Assembly (NCBI RefSeq): GCF_964204865.1
Contig: NC_135255.1
Coordinates: forward strand, 7,469,135-7,533,134
Reading direction: 5' to 3'
Length of the DNA stretch: 64,000 nt
Origin: Styela clava
Taxonomy: Eukaryota; Chordata; Ascidiacea; Stolidobranchia; Styelidae
Shown here: positions 1-12,193 of the stretch, one piece after another
How the letters are laid out: every line of letters starts with the position of its first letter
Position numbering within the stretch: the stretch's first letter is position 1
Position numbers and translations under genes: made by a program
Notes under the pieces: generated by a model
Told to the model about the DNA's origin: nothing
Seen by the model: only the letters and a program-made list of their open reading frames with translations
Database searches by the model: none

Positions 1-2760
1 AATACACGCTATGTTTGGTATTATATATGGCCAAGTCAAAACATGCTGCTACTGTTCTGACATAATGAAATCAAATATATAAGGTATCTGCTTTTCTCCG
101 AATGTGTCGTAGTGCTGCCTTTATTGGCGATTTTTAAAAAATCGCTTTTCAAAAACGATATTATTTTGAAATTCCGAAAAAAATCCACAAGAGGGCGTAA
201 AATGATTTTTTCGGTATTTCCTACTTTCTGCAACTCATTCCAAGTTTAATGGACGTACAGTATGTATGTATACCAAAAGAAAATGATGTTTGATAAATTA
301 TTTAGTAAATTTAGTTGAAATACCAAACGGTTTTTAAATATGTTACGTCTGCATTGTTTATAACATTTTGAATACACACTATGTTTGGTGTCATATATGA
401 CCAAGTCAAAACGTGCTGCTACTGTTCTGACATATTGGAATCAAATCTATAAGGTATCTGCTTTCCTCTGAATGTGTCGTAGTGCTGCCTTTATTGGAGG
501 TTTTTGAGAAATCGCCCTTTCAAAAACGATAATTTTTCGAAATTCCGAAAAGGATCCACTAGAGGGTGTCAAATCATTTTTTGGCATTTTAAGATTTGCA
601 CACTAATTCCAAGTTTAATGAACGTACAGTTTTGATGTATGACCAAGAGAGAAAAGTGTTTGATGAATTATCCAGTAAATTTAGTTGAAATACTTAACCG
701 TTATTAAATATGTTACATCTACATAGTTGATAAAATTGAAAATTATATGCTATGTTTAGTATTAAATATGGCCAAATCAAAACGTGCTGCTACTGTTCTG
801 GTTTAGTGAAATCGAATCTTTAACGTATCTGCTCTTCTCCAAAAGTGTCGTATTGCTGCCTTTATTGGCCATTTTCCGAGAAATCGTCACTCCAAAAACG
901 GCATGTTTGGGAAATTGAAAAAATTATATATAGACTGTAAGACATTTTTCACTGTTTTATACAATTCGCATCTTATTCCAAGTTTAATTAACACACAGTA
1001 TCGGTGTTTGAAAAAGTAAGAAAACGGAATATTACGATATTAGGTGAGTTTATTTGAAATACCAAACCTTTTTAAAATATGTGAACATCTACGCTATTCA
1101 AATAATTGAGATATATGCTATGTTTGGTATTATAAATGGCCAAGTCAAAACGTGCTGCTACTGTTATGGTATAGTAAAGTCGAATCTAAAAGGTATTTGC
1201 TTTTTTCCGAATGTGTCGTAGTGCTGCCTTTATTGGCGGTTTTCGAGAAATCGTCCTTTCAAAAACGATTATTTTTCGGAATTCAGAAAAATACCCATTA
1301 GAGAAAGCGTAAAATGTTTTTTTTATATTTTAAACTTTCCCAATTAATTCTTAGTTTAATAAACGTACAGTATTCATTTGTAACAAGGAGAGAAATATAT
1401 TTGATCAATTTTCCAGCAGCTTCAGTTGAAATACAAATCCATCTTAAATTTGTTACGTCGACATTGTTTATAAAACTGAGAATACACGCTATTTTGGTAT
1501 TATATATAGCCAAGTCAAAACATGCTGCCACTGTTTTGTTATAGTGAAATCAAATCTATAGGGTATATACTTTTCTCCGAATGTGTCGTAGTGCTGCCTT
1601 TATTGGCGGTTTTCGAGAAATTGCCCTTCCAAAATCGATAATTTTTCGAAATTTTGAAAAGAATCCACGAGAGGGCGTAAAATGTGTTTTTGGTATTTTA
1701 TACTTTTCTTCTGCAACTCATTCTAAGTTTAATAGACGTACAGTATTAATGTGTGACAAAGAGAAAAATATATATTTTATCAATTGTTCAGCAAATTTAG
1801 TTGACATACAATTCCTATTTAAATTTGTTTCGTCCACATTGTTCATAAAATTGAAAGAGTATACGCTATGTTTGGTATTATATATGGCAAAGTCAAAACG
1901 TGCTGCTACCGTTCTGACATAATAAAATTTAATCTATAAGGTATGTGCTTTTCTCTGAATGTGTCGTGATGCTGCCTTTATCGGCGGTTTTTGAGAAATC
2001 ACCAATCCAAAAACGATAATTTTCGAAATTCTCAAACTAATTCAAGGGGGTGCGCAAAATTTTTTTTATTATTACTTTATACTTTCTGAAACTTATTCTA
2101 ACTTTAATAGACGTACAGTATTGATGTGCGACAAAGAGAAAAAGATATTTGATCAATTATCCTGCAACTTCAGTTGAAATACAAACCCTTTTTTAATATG
2201 TTACGTACCTTTGTTTTGTTTGCTATGTTTGGTATTATATATGGCCAAGTCAAAACGTGCTGCTACTGTTCTGGCATAATAAAATCGAATCTATAATGTA
2301 TGTGCTTTTATCCGAATATGTCGTAGAGCTGCCTTTATTGGCGGTTTTCGAAAAATCGCCATTTTAAAAACGATAATTTTTTGTAATCCAGGACAGAATC
2401 CACTAGGAGTCGCAAATGTTTTTTTGCTGTTTTATACTTCCCGCAACGTATTCCAAGTTTAAAAGATGTACAGTATTAATGTGTGACAAAGAGAAAATGA
2501 TATTTTATCCATTATCTAGCAAATTTAGTTGAAATACAAAATCAATTTTAAATTTGTTACGTTCATGCCGTTATTAAAATTTAGATTACACGATATGTTT
2601 GGTAATATATATGGTCAAGCCAAAACGTACTGCTACTGTTCTGTTATAGAAAAATCGAATTTATAGGGTATCTGCTTTTCTCCAAATGTGTCGTGGTGCT
2701 GCCTTTATTGGCGGTTTTCGAGGAATCGAGGTTCCGAAAAGGATAATTTTCCGAAACTTT
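1..2760. repeat. Satellite array, eight ~370-bp units
   Basis: Direct tandem repeats already run at the window's left edge. The recognisable core (gtgctgcctttattgg and close variants) recurs near 115, 485, 855, 1225, 1595, 1973, 2330 and 2698, so the period is about 370 bp with small indels in the last three units. A second landmark, gccaagtcaaaacgtgctgc, recurs with the same spacing. Units differ by scattered substitutions, so the array is not freshly amplified. The short open frames in it are repeat translations without start or splice context, and I see no gene. The true left end lies outside the window. Confidence 0.9.
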
Positions 2761-3171
2761 GTATTTGCGGAATACCTGAAAATTCATTTTTCCCTTAGTT
2801 AGTCTTTTTTTAAACACTATTTTCTTGTTAAATTTAGTGTAATTATTCAGTTAAAAGATTTTTCATCTATTTTCGTGCCAATATTATATTTTGATCAGCA
2901 TTTTCAATTTTCATATTTACCTATAAGTGAACACTATATGCGCGTGGAACCTATATTTATTGTGTAAAAATATTCTGGCTGAAAGTGCTGCTAGCTTCAC
3001 AGTGGTCCTCAAAATGTTGAAAATTTTATTTGTGCTTGTCACGCCTGATTTCACTACAGTCAACTAATTGGTGGCCGAGTGTTTGCTCGAGTACTGCGAT
3101 ACGCTGTTTGCCTTGCTGCAGTCTTTTACAGTTTCTCCTACAAGTTTGAAAGAAATAAGCTGCGATACGGT

Positions 3172-4111
3172 ATGGATGCGAGGAAACCTGTTCGGTATGG
3201 GGGTGTGATTTATGTAAACGAGGAAAAATTGGAAGAATATAAAAAATTACATAGCGCAGTATGGCCTGCAGTTTTGGACCGACTAGCAAAGAGCAACATA
3301 CGAAATTTTACGATCTACTTCTGCAAAGAACTCGGTGTTTTGTTTTCGCACATGGAATATATTGGCGATGACATTGAGAAAGATAAAGCTGCCATAGCAG
3401 CTGACCCGACAACTAAAGAGTGGTGGAAGGTGAGGGGTGCACTTGATTTTATTGTAAACTAATGAGATATTCACCGTATCTAGCTAGAGTTCCACGCAAC
3501 AAACTCGCGCATGGAGAGATGTTTTTCATGCAAATTTTCACAGAGCGAGGAGCCGTTTAGATAATTTCAGTTGATCCGCGTAGTGTGGATTTGCCACATA
3601 GACTCCATAGTGATAGTATGAAAGTCATATTAGGGATGGCGACTGTGATATTTTTTTATTATTGCTGTATTTGTTTATCTATTTTCAAAAGTTTTTTCTT
3701 GTAGGTAGCTTAATTCAGAGTAAAACTGCCTTTATGTCTGTAGACTTGAATAATATTGTTTATTTCAATACTATCTTATGAATAAAAACTAGGAATAGCA
3801 AAATGCCGTCGGTGTGTGTCAAATTAGGGATGACGGAATGTGCTCGATGCGTGAATCTCATTTCACAGCAAGAGTGAGTTGATTCTGGCTGTATAATATG
3901 CTCCGGTAGACGAATTTAGAGTTAGACCATGTACGAAGGTAATACATGCTCCTGTGACTTCCTGTTATTCAATTTTCAGGTTTGTGAACCATGTCAGAAG
4001 CCTCTACAATGGGATGGGCCACCGCCGTCACAAGGGGGAACTGGAGGCGACTGGTGGGCGCCACTGGAGGAGGTCTTCCACGACAACCACACTCCAACGT
4101 CGTACACCTGA
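3172..4111 (+). CDS. L-rhamnose mutarotase-like protein (2 exons)
   Basis: Exons 3172-3429 and 3980-4111 join in phase 0 (AAG|gtgagg ... ttttcag|GTTTGT) to give 129 residues. Seen: the RhaM/YiiL signature EEYxxxHxxVWP with Tyr23 and His27, matching the spacing of the catalytic Tyr and His in E. coli YiiL; then IRNFTIYF, a WW pair at the splice junction, and a C-terminal WWAPLEEVFH that fits the family's usual ending. Known family role: interconversion of the alpha and beta anomers of L-rhamnose, a cytosolic dimeric ferredoxin-like fold. The frame is open upstream to 3079 but without an ATG; the ATG at 3172 gives the family's usual length (~105-130 aa). No signal peptide is seen. AATAAA lies at 4259-4264. 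The gene is tail-to-tail with the next gene. The family is clear; the sugar actually used is inferred. Confidence 0.88.
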
Positions 4112-4258
4112 TTCTGCATAGCTTAAATGCGGCTTCTTACGAAGACTTTAATATATTGTATTCAAATCATCGAGACGCCATATGCAATTGTATTTTTCTG
4201 ATCCATTCTCCTATTAATGAATGTTATACAATACTGCTACATACTTTCAATGATAACA

Positions 4259-4264
4259 AATAAA
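4259..4264 (+). promoter_or_regulatory. Poly(A) signal of the mutarotase gene
   Basis: AATAAA lies 148 nt after the stop codon and is followed by T-rich sequence. It is the first canonical hexamer downstream of the gene. Confidence 0.5.
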
Positions 4265-4632
4265 TTTCGCAAATTCATTTTTTGTCGAGGAAGTCGTGCT
4301 AGCCGGGTCGTTTATACAGAAATACCTGTATGTTCAGCTGAAATTTAGTTGGGAGAACGTTCATCGACTATATGTGTTATATATATATTTCTTTGTTTTA
4401 CCCCAGGTTAGCTGTTCAAATGCAAATAATCCAAAGTTGATTTGGTGAATGTTTTGTAAACGGATATAACGAACCTTTTACATTTTATTCACTCTACTGT
4501 TCTTGATATTGACGTGAGACCTTGCCCATTCAGATTTGCATACATACATAAGGCTTAGTATACTGATTACTATTGCATGGTGAGTCTATATGATGAGCGT
4601 GGCGTAAAGACGTCATCATTATCGACTTACTA

Positions 4633-4638
4633 TTTATT
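4633..4638 (-). promoter_or_regulatory. Candidate poly(A) signal of gene A
   Basis: TTTATT on the plus strand reads AATAAA on the minus strand, about 195 nt after the gene A stop at 4832. It lies between the two convergent genes, so their 3' ends need not overlap. Confidence 0.4.
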
Positions 4639-4831
4639 AATTGATTAACATATAATTACCTAGTAGTAATCAATACAGTTAGAATACCAATTCTTGAATA
4701 AATATAAATAGAACGCGGTAAGTCATTTGAACTTTAGGTGTTTGACGAACAGAAATATAATTGCTCTCCATGTTGTACATCGGCGCGTGAAAAAAAATCG
4801 TTCGGCGGGTTGGTCACACGAGATGCACTGG

Positions 4832-7800
4832 CTAAATGCAGGAGTGATCGCAGATGCTTTCCGCGACTCGCTCCACGAGTTCTCCTGAAAGGCTGTTAAT
4901 TCCATCTTCAGTAATTATCACGTGTTCTTCGTCACCACCAATGCTCAGCAATTGCTCTTCGGACAGTTTTCCTTTAGGGTGAGAAATCCCCAGGGCAAAC
5001 ACCTGCAACGGTTAATTACGATGTCAAATTTGTTTTATTACAAAAATTCTACCACACGTTAATAAAAGATTTATATATATATATATATTATTTTGTTCAT
5101 ACACACAACTACGAATTTTCATGAATTTATACCATGGAACGCAGTAATGTCAATTCAAATATTTACAAGTTAAGCATACCTCTGCACCAAAATCACGAAG
5201 GTCAGTCGATACTTTTGCAACTTCATCCTTCGAAATCCCATCTGTAAGAACCCAGACCATATCCTTAATATTTTCTCTGTTATCTGTCTTCAAAACTGTA
5301 TCTCGTGCATGGGTTAGGGCTCTTCCAATGTATGTACCTGAAAAGAAATTGAAAGGAATCTAGGGACAGGTAAATTGAGAAACCATAACAGTCAATGTTC
5401 AGATTTGAATCACTACGTAGACAGAAGATTCTCGTCGTGTTGAAGAGCTTGGGAATTCTATAGCAGAATCTTGAATTGCAAAAGCGGGAGAGTTCTCATT
5501 GTATTCCTTGGCGCTTGACGAAAGCACTGACATCAAGTCGAGGAGGTAATGATGATTTTGAAAATACCGAATAGCTCGCAGCCACTGTCCCATTTAAGGG
5601 CACGACTATGGGCATTGGTTTGTTGGGAGCTGTGATGAAAATGATTAAGTGTCTTGGCTTGTCTTTGGCGAAGTTTCCAGGAATACCCACTGATGGCGCA
5701 TCTTCAATGGCTGGGAAACAGTTTTATTGTTCTAATAATTGTGAAAGTTTGGCGTGGGGGTATTGTTTGTTTTTTCATTAACATGTAGTCAGTGTTGCAA
5801 AAGTAAAACATAACTACCATGTTAAGTGGCCCGCGCACTTATTAGTAAACTACGTGTGGCCCTTCAGCCAAGAAGGCTAGACGACCCTGATCTTGAGAGT
5901 GTCTGTTTGTTGGTTAGTAATCAAGATCGCTGTGTGCTTCAATTGTAGTTATGTGAACTCGACGCAATTAATTTTAAAAGTTTACATCCACAATTCTATA
6001 TCTCTCTCACAAGTCTTCATTCCAAAGCTACTATCCCCGTTGGAATCTTCATATATATATTGTTATTTGTAAAAGTGAAAGAAATTTATATAGAAAAAAT
6101 GGGTGCACTTTACTTTTAAAATATTTCCAAGGGGTAAACGAGCAAATAAAGATTGGTAATTCCTATTTTCTTTTTCTAAACAAACAAGAGAGCAATGCTC
6201 AAATATGAAGGCCAAAGCGAAGTAGAATCGATATCAAATCTTTTACAGTATATACTAGTTTTACGATAATTTACGATAGTTTTTCTGACTTCGACTAAAC
6301 ACCAGATCGCTGAGATGAAATCGCGGCACCTACACAAGGTCCGCAATTTTAAATTTTTGGGACGCCATCATACGAAACTTCAATGTGAAAAACAAATCCC
6401 ATAAAGACGACATACATTTCGAAATAAATAAATATAATTATAGCGACCACAGCAATCTTTATCCACTGAAAATTACAGAACAGTTGGCCCAGTAGTTGAA
6501 GAGAAAAGTGATATTTTCACAACAAGACAACGATTACGCAATCCTCAGGACTCCGCCTGATCATTGACGGGAACAGGAATCGCCACAAGATGCGCAATTT
6601 TTAATTTTAATGACTTCATTGCACACAAGCAACGAATCCCATGAAGCGCGCAGAAATAAATGAAAGTAATAGCCTTCTAGAAAAAATGCAATCTTTATAC
6701 CCGAAGAAAATTGCAAAAGTAATGGTCCGGTAGTTAATGCGAAAAGCGATTTTTAGGAAGACAAAAAAAAATACTATCAAAAACATTAACAACAACAATC
6801 ACAAAACGATCCATTTGTACATTTCGTGTCAATAACAAAACAATCCATAGATCCACTCCGTATCCAACAAGTTTTAAAATTAGCAGTATAAAACCCCTCG
6901 TGAAACTCCTTGACTTTAAATCTGATATTTCAGCGCCAAGATGTGCACATGAAGAAAACTGATTAGTTTGTGCCACATGTTTGCCAACAACTTAAAATAA
7001 ATTCACAAATGAAAATTTCTATTTTTCAGTAGTCTCATTCTAAAACACTCACCTCGTCCATTGTATGGGATTTCTTCCACCGCATGCAAAAGATTTGTTT
7101 TGTTATTTGGAAAAGCACCAAATAAAATTTGTGAATCCACATCAACTTTACTATTAAATCGAAACACGGAAAATCTTGCTGAGGCATCAGATACTGTGAA
7201 GGATCTGCAAACGAGGGAATATTTTCAGCGACAAAAGTAGTAATTTGTGATATATATTGAACAGATTTTAAATATTCAGGAAACTATTTCTAATTAATAT
7301 AATAAACAAATAGGCTCAGGTGATTTAACGGAGAGTAGGCTAGCCTACTACTTATTCTTATAAGCAAAAACGGAACAAATTTTTAAAGAAATTGAGACTT
7401 ATTAGCGAAAATCTTGAAATGGTATTGCAGTTTTACCCGATGACTTCTTTTACAAACGAAAGCATTTTGCCCCACCCCTGTTTTCTCACGGATGACGAGG
7501 AATCCATGATTATAACAACATCCACCTGAGCAAATGGAGGACAGAGACCTGGAAAATAATGTAAACGAGCGTGACGATTTCTAATTTTAATAACGGGGGA
7601 CATAGTTCTTGCTCTAGTATCTGGGAAATAATTTGAACAAAATATTCACGTTACTAATTATATCTTCACAGATGAAATTTAGTTCTTCTGTTTGCTTTTT
7701 CTATTGTGGCTTAAATGTTCCAATTTAAAATTCAGACGCACATTAGCAGCAATAGATTAGAATTTTGGGTTCAAGCAATGTTATGAACGACAAAACAAAG

Positions 7801-10800
7801 TACATGACTCACGGCTACAACAAGGTTTCTCAGCACTCCAACCATTTGCCAAGCACTCAATTTCCGTATGGTTTGATGGTCTTAGTGCAAAACCTCTGTC
7901 AACGCAACTAATTTCGCATATTGTTCCGATCTTATTTGTTTCACCATCGCATAATATTTCACCATGCTCAAGGGTTCCAAGGTCTTCGCAGGATGCAACA
8001 AGGGGGAGAGACGCTTAAAATATCGTTAGAAATAGTTAGGATATCTTGACAGCCCACAAGCCGCAATGTACTGAAAATGTTCATGAGTGGTATACAATTG
8101 AAAGTTGGCAAATACGCTATTTGACCAAAATTTGTGTAAACTATGAAGTAATGGGTTGTATTCCTTTGAAACAAAAGCTTTTTACGACACAAATCAAATA
8201 CTATCGCACTTCCCCAGTAGTCTAACCCTCAAAAAAGCCTTTGACATGTTTTGCGAGTCTGCAAATTTGGCTCAAGATCCTCTTTGAACAAAGTAACTTT
8301 AACAGATGTGTTAATGGGATCTGACTCGTTTTATCGCGGTAATGAAAATTCATAGATAAGATTGGAGTTAATAAGAAGTTTATCTCTCGAAGTTTATCTG
8401 ATTGTCTTATCTCAAATTTTTAAAACGCAATCACATTACGTATTGAGAAACTTTTCGTGAAATTTTGGCTAGATGCCAAAGAATTCAAACCTGCTGTCTA
8501 TATGGCTATCCGACAGAATTGCTGAATTTGAGCTAATTTTCACGATTCCTAACTTTTTCTTCCGCCGATGAGAATGAAGTCTCCGTGAGGAAACATTGGT
8601 TTCCCCCAGGTATTAATATGATGATGGTATCACTAGTTTATTCATCTTTTACAACCTTGCGTTTTTGAAATACAATTTCTGCAACTCCATAAACATGACT
8701 CGAAATGCTTATTTGATCTTGATTGTTTATTATATCTTTATTGGTTTTAATACTGATTTCTAGGTCAATTTGAAAAATGCATTCCATATTTCAGATAACT
8801 GCAAGCCGATTGTTGTTATGACAGCTCCAAGTAGGATAAGCGATTTTTTAACAGTCTCCTATAAGTTACATCAACTGTCTATTCAAACTGTTGTAGAGCC
8901 CATTATTTTCCAATGAATAAAATTCCGTAATAATCATTTTAATATGGGCAATCGGTTAGTTAATTACTATTAGTAAATGAGGGTTAATAAATTTATATAT
9001 AAAAACGCACGCTCATCTGACTTCATGATTTGAGCTGCCTATATTTATTGGTTTTAAAATTAAGACGTTTGTTTTATCATTGCTGACCAAGTGATAATCT
9101 GTAATATAACCCATAACCTCTCACAACGGCAAATTTGCCATCTTCGTGTAACACGACTAAAATAAGTCACGGATGGATCAGTAAATTGTGGAGGTACAAC
9201 CGTGCCCAAAATCGGCTGCATTATTCAAAAAATAAAGTATATAAGATTCAATCTAGTTATGCATTTTTCCTATTTCTATAACGATTATGGTACAAGATCC
9301 GAACTTGTGCAAGTAGGCGCTCGTGGACTCCAAATTGCTTTTTTTCCTCTCTGAACGCATTTAGAAGTAGCAGATCCTATCATTTCAAAGCCAGGATTGC
9401 ACGAGTATTCACATGTTGATCCGACATTATCTTCCCCGTCGCATACTCGATTGCCGTTGCGAAAATTTTCTTGTAGTTTCGAACAACGAGCTGCAGATAT
9501 AATATGCTAGTCAAGTTTCCATTATGAAACGAAATTCACTTTAATTTGTGATTTAAAATGTAAGAAAGATTTCATGCAATGCAAACTTGAAAAAATAAAT
9601 TACAATATAAATATTATATTGTTTAATATATAAGTTAAATTTGCGAGCTTACGTTTACACTCTGGTGTAGGTCCATCCCAACCGCCTTTCCGAGTACAGG
9701 TAACAATTCCATCCCCGACAAGACTCTCTCTATCACCACAGAAATATCTGCACGAAACTCCGGCACTATTTCTTAAACAAGAACGTCCTCCATTTTCAGG
9801 TTCGGCTGGTGCGTCATCACAATCGTGCAGATCCTCGGGATTGTCTCCACCAGCTGTAATTTCTGAAATCAGGGATGCAATTAACAATCATGAAGTCCGT
9901 AAATTTTTATATATGAAAAGAAATTAAGTATATATCCGTCAGGCAACATTGCATGGATTCAGATACTATTGAATTAACAAAGAATCTTTTCACTAAGCAA
10001 TACCTGTAAAAACAAATACAAATGTTACAGAAGTCATCACTCTAACCTACGCAGCTCGAGCTAATTTTTATTTCAATAATAATCTAATTCTGCCTTTGGT
10101 ATTCATGGCGACGACATGAAGATCAGGAATGACTAACCTGGCATTTCCTCACAATCCGGAGGATCATTGTTAAATTTTGGTTTTGTTCCTCGAGCACCTC
10201 GTCTGCAAACGCTTTCAGAATTGCCGTTGAGATGATAGCCTGTAGACATTTGATTACATAAATTTTCTCATGATTATTTGTACCGCTTCAGATGGACTTT
10301 TTATGGCCTGCGTTGTTAATGATTTAATAAATGGAATCCTTAAAACCTAACACGACATCATTTTAGTTCTCCGTGACAAAGACGGCGTAAATTAAGCAAA
10401 ACTAACAGAGCATGCGTGGACTTGAGACTTCCTAATTCTAAAAGAGAGTTTTTGCGAATCACGTCAGTACTATAGAACGAATAACTAACTAGCTCATGGC
10501 GGTAGATGCATTCGCAGATGTGATACATACCGGCCTCACAAGAAAACGTGCATCTGGTGCCAATGTCCCCCTCAAGTGTTCTGAACTTGCATTGCTTTGA
10601 TCCATTTTCTGGAGCATTCAGTACCTTGCACTTCTTAGGAGTGGGGCCAGTACCTGGAAAAATGAAACTATACGTAAACAATACATTTTTATTACTGCAA
10701 TAATCAGGCTTTTCTAGTATTTACACAATAAAGATTACCACCTTTATTTTCGGAGCACCAAAAGTCTCTTCTATTGCAATGAAATCCTCTGCAACAACAT

Positions 10801-12193
10801 CTACAAACAGAGTTCTGTACGCCAGAATTACATTGAGTTGGTCCAGCAGCCGCACCCGGATTCTATGAATAAATTAAGAAGTGCAAATTAAGTCGGTAAG
10901 CCTAACTTCACCAGATCCAGAGCCATGATGCTCGGTCTTTCTTACCTGTCCCCGATTATTCTCGCATGCGTCCGTTTGTTTGCATCGTTTTGTAATGAAA
11001 GGGATGCTACCGGCACCTTCATGATAACGGATCTCAGTCTGGCAAGACATCTTAAAAATAAAAAAAATAAAAGTTTAGCAAAGGAAACATACTATGCTGA
11101 TAGTTTTCTTTAAATGTCAGGGGTTCTGTGGTTTAACATAGTTATCTTAAAATCAATTTTTAAAATAAAGATTGAATATAATTTTTATTTGTTTCACAAT
11201 TTAATAGTTGATAAGGAGGGAAATTGGCATTCCCAAATAATTTTGAATGTATAAATTGTTTTTCTTTTTCGGATTACTCAACTGCTTGTCCTCTACACTT
11301 TTCCGATTGTCCTCTTGCAATGCATTGCTTTTCCGATCTCGCATCGTTGCAAGTCCAACATCTTAATCCTATGATAAAATATAAGAAATCTTATAACATT
11401 AGCAGAGAATGGACAAAAATTCCCGATCATGGTTTATCTCTCTGTGTCACATGATATACACAACCTGTTTCATTTTGAAAGGGAGAGACTAAATGAAATT
11501 TCTGATTCCGGCAGCAACATATATATATATATACATATATTGGCTAACGACACTATAAGTCGTACCTTGGTGCATTCTCTGCAATCTAGGAAGAAAAACA
11601 ACTATTCCTTCTAACAGTTCAGTTAAGCTCCAAGGCTTTCTGATTGTACACAGTGATTGGTTCTATTCAATATTACTTTCAGCATAGGCGATTTATCACA
11701 GCTACAAAGGTGTGCACTTTTAGGCCTTTGTTGATATGACGTTCAAGTATGGATGGGATGCTCTTTCAAAATTACCTTTTTTTAATGGAAGACAATGCAA
11801 ACACATTGGCAATTTGTTAATTTATTTACTGCAATTATTTCAAATGTTTGAAGCACAATCAACTAAATCTTTTGTAGAAAGACTCCGCCACCACTCAAAA
11901 TAAAAATGAAAAAATTTCGAGTTAGGTAGGGCTAGGATTAGAAATGCAGATTGTACTGTATTTGCACTTTCAAATTATTCTTAACCCGAACCCTAACTGG
12001 GTAATTACTATTTTGTTTTTATTTTAAAACGTGATGGGGTTGTTTTTCACAAACCCAACATTTTTGCATTTGGCGGGGGCTTACTACAAAAGATGCTGTC
12101 TCTTTTCTCGGGTAACACAATAGTTAACTTACCGCTTCCACGATTGATGCAGCAAAATAATAAACCTAAGCTAAGGAAATACATAGACGCCAT
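4832..12193 (-). CDS. Gene A: secreted Ly6/uPAR-sushi(4)-vWA protein, 13 exons
   Basis: Exons in minus-strand order: 12193-12133, 11368-11283, 11050-10946, 10862-10742, 10653-10531, 10239-10138, 9862-9653, 9490-9305, 8013-7813, 7548-7437, 7204-7053, 5337-5180, 5002-4832. They sum to 1788 nt (595 aa) with every phase matching. Domains: signal peptide 1-20; three-finger (Ly6/uPAR) domain ~21-124, starting LRCWTC and ending CRCCCRGFHCN; four sushi domains ~125-398, the first split by an intron; vWA ~399-595 with intact MIDAS residues (D414-S418 as DSSSS, T488, TDG 518-520). No transmembrane segment is seen, so it is probably secreted. Sushi plus vWA is the complement factor B/C2 layout without a protease. 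Exon 4 may end 3 nt later (10739), and the donor at 9304 (gttcgg) is weak. A decayed spare vWA exon lies in the 5338-7052 intron. The ligand is unknown; a recognition or immune role is inferred. Confidence 0.85.
5496..5710 (-). pseudogene. Relic vWA exon inside a gene A intron
   Basis: On the minus strand an acceptor (tttcccag) at 5711 is followed by an open frame in phase 1, the phase the neighbouring exon needs. It reads IEDAPSVGIPG, then KPRHLIIFIT, and ends VKRQGIQ. This resembles the second vWA exon of genes A and B (MVWVLTDG...RDFGAE; FLIIAADD...LDRGIN). Where those exons have a GT donor, this one reads ATACAATGAGAAC, with no GT, and the frame stops at once. The metal-binding TDG position reads TAP. 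The simplest reading is a duplicated and decayed exon. A live alternative exon using gtcagt at 5531-5526 (also phase 0) cannot be excluded. Confidence 0.5.
6290..6680. repeat. Two diverged copies of a dispersed repeat
   Basis: About 6320-6430 and 6570-6660 share blocks such as acaaggtccgcaatttt / acaagatgcgcaattttt, followed by (a)caaatcccataaag / caacgaatcccatgaag. A third copy lies inverted at about 12785-12850. It is probably transposon-derived and non-coding, inside the large gene A intron. Confidence 0.5.

Noticed and set aside
6734-6976. Minus-strand frame with GVDLWIVLLL resembling a vWA first strand
   Set aside because: No DxSxS motif and no matching splice sites; the resemblance is too short to call a second relic exon.
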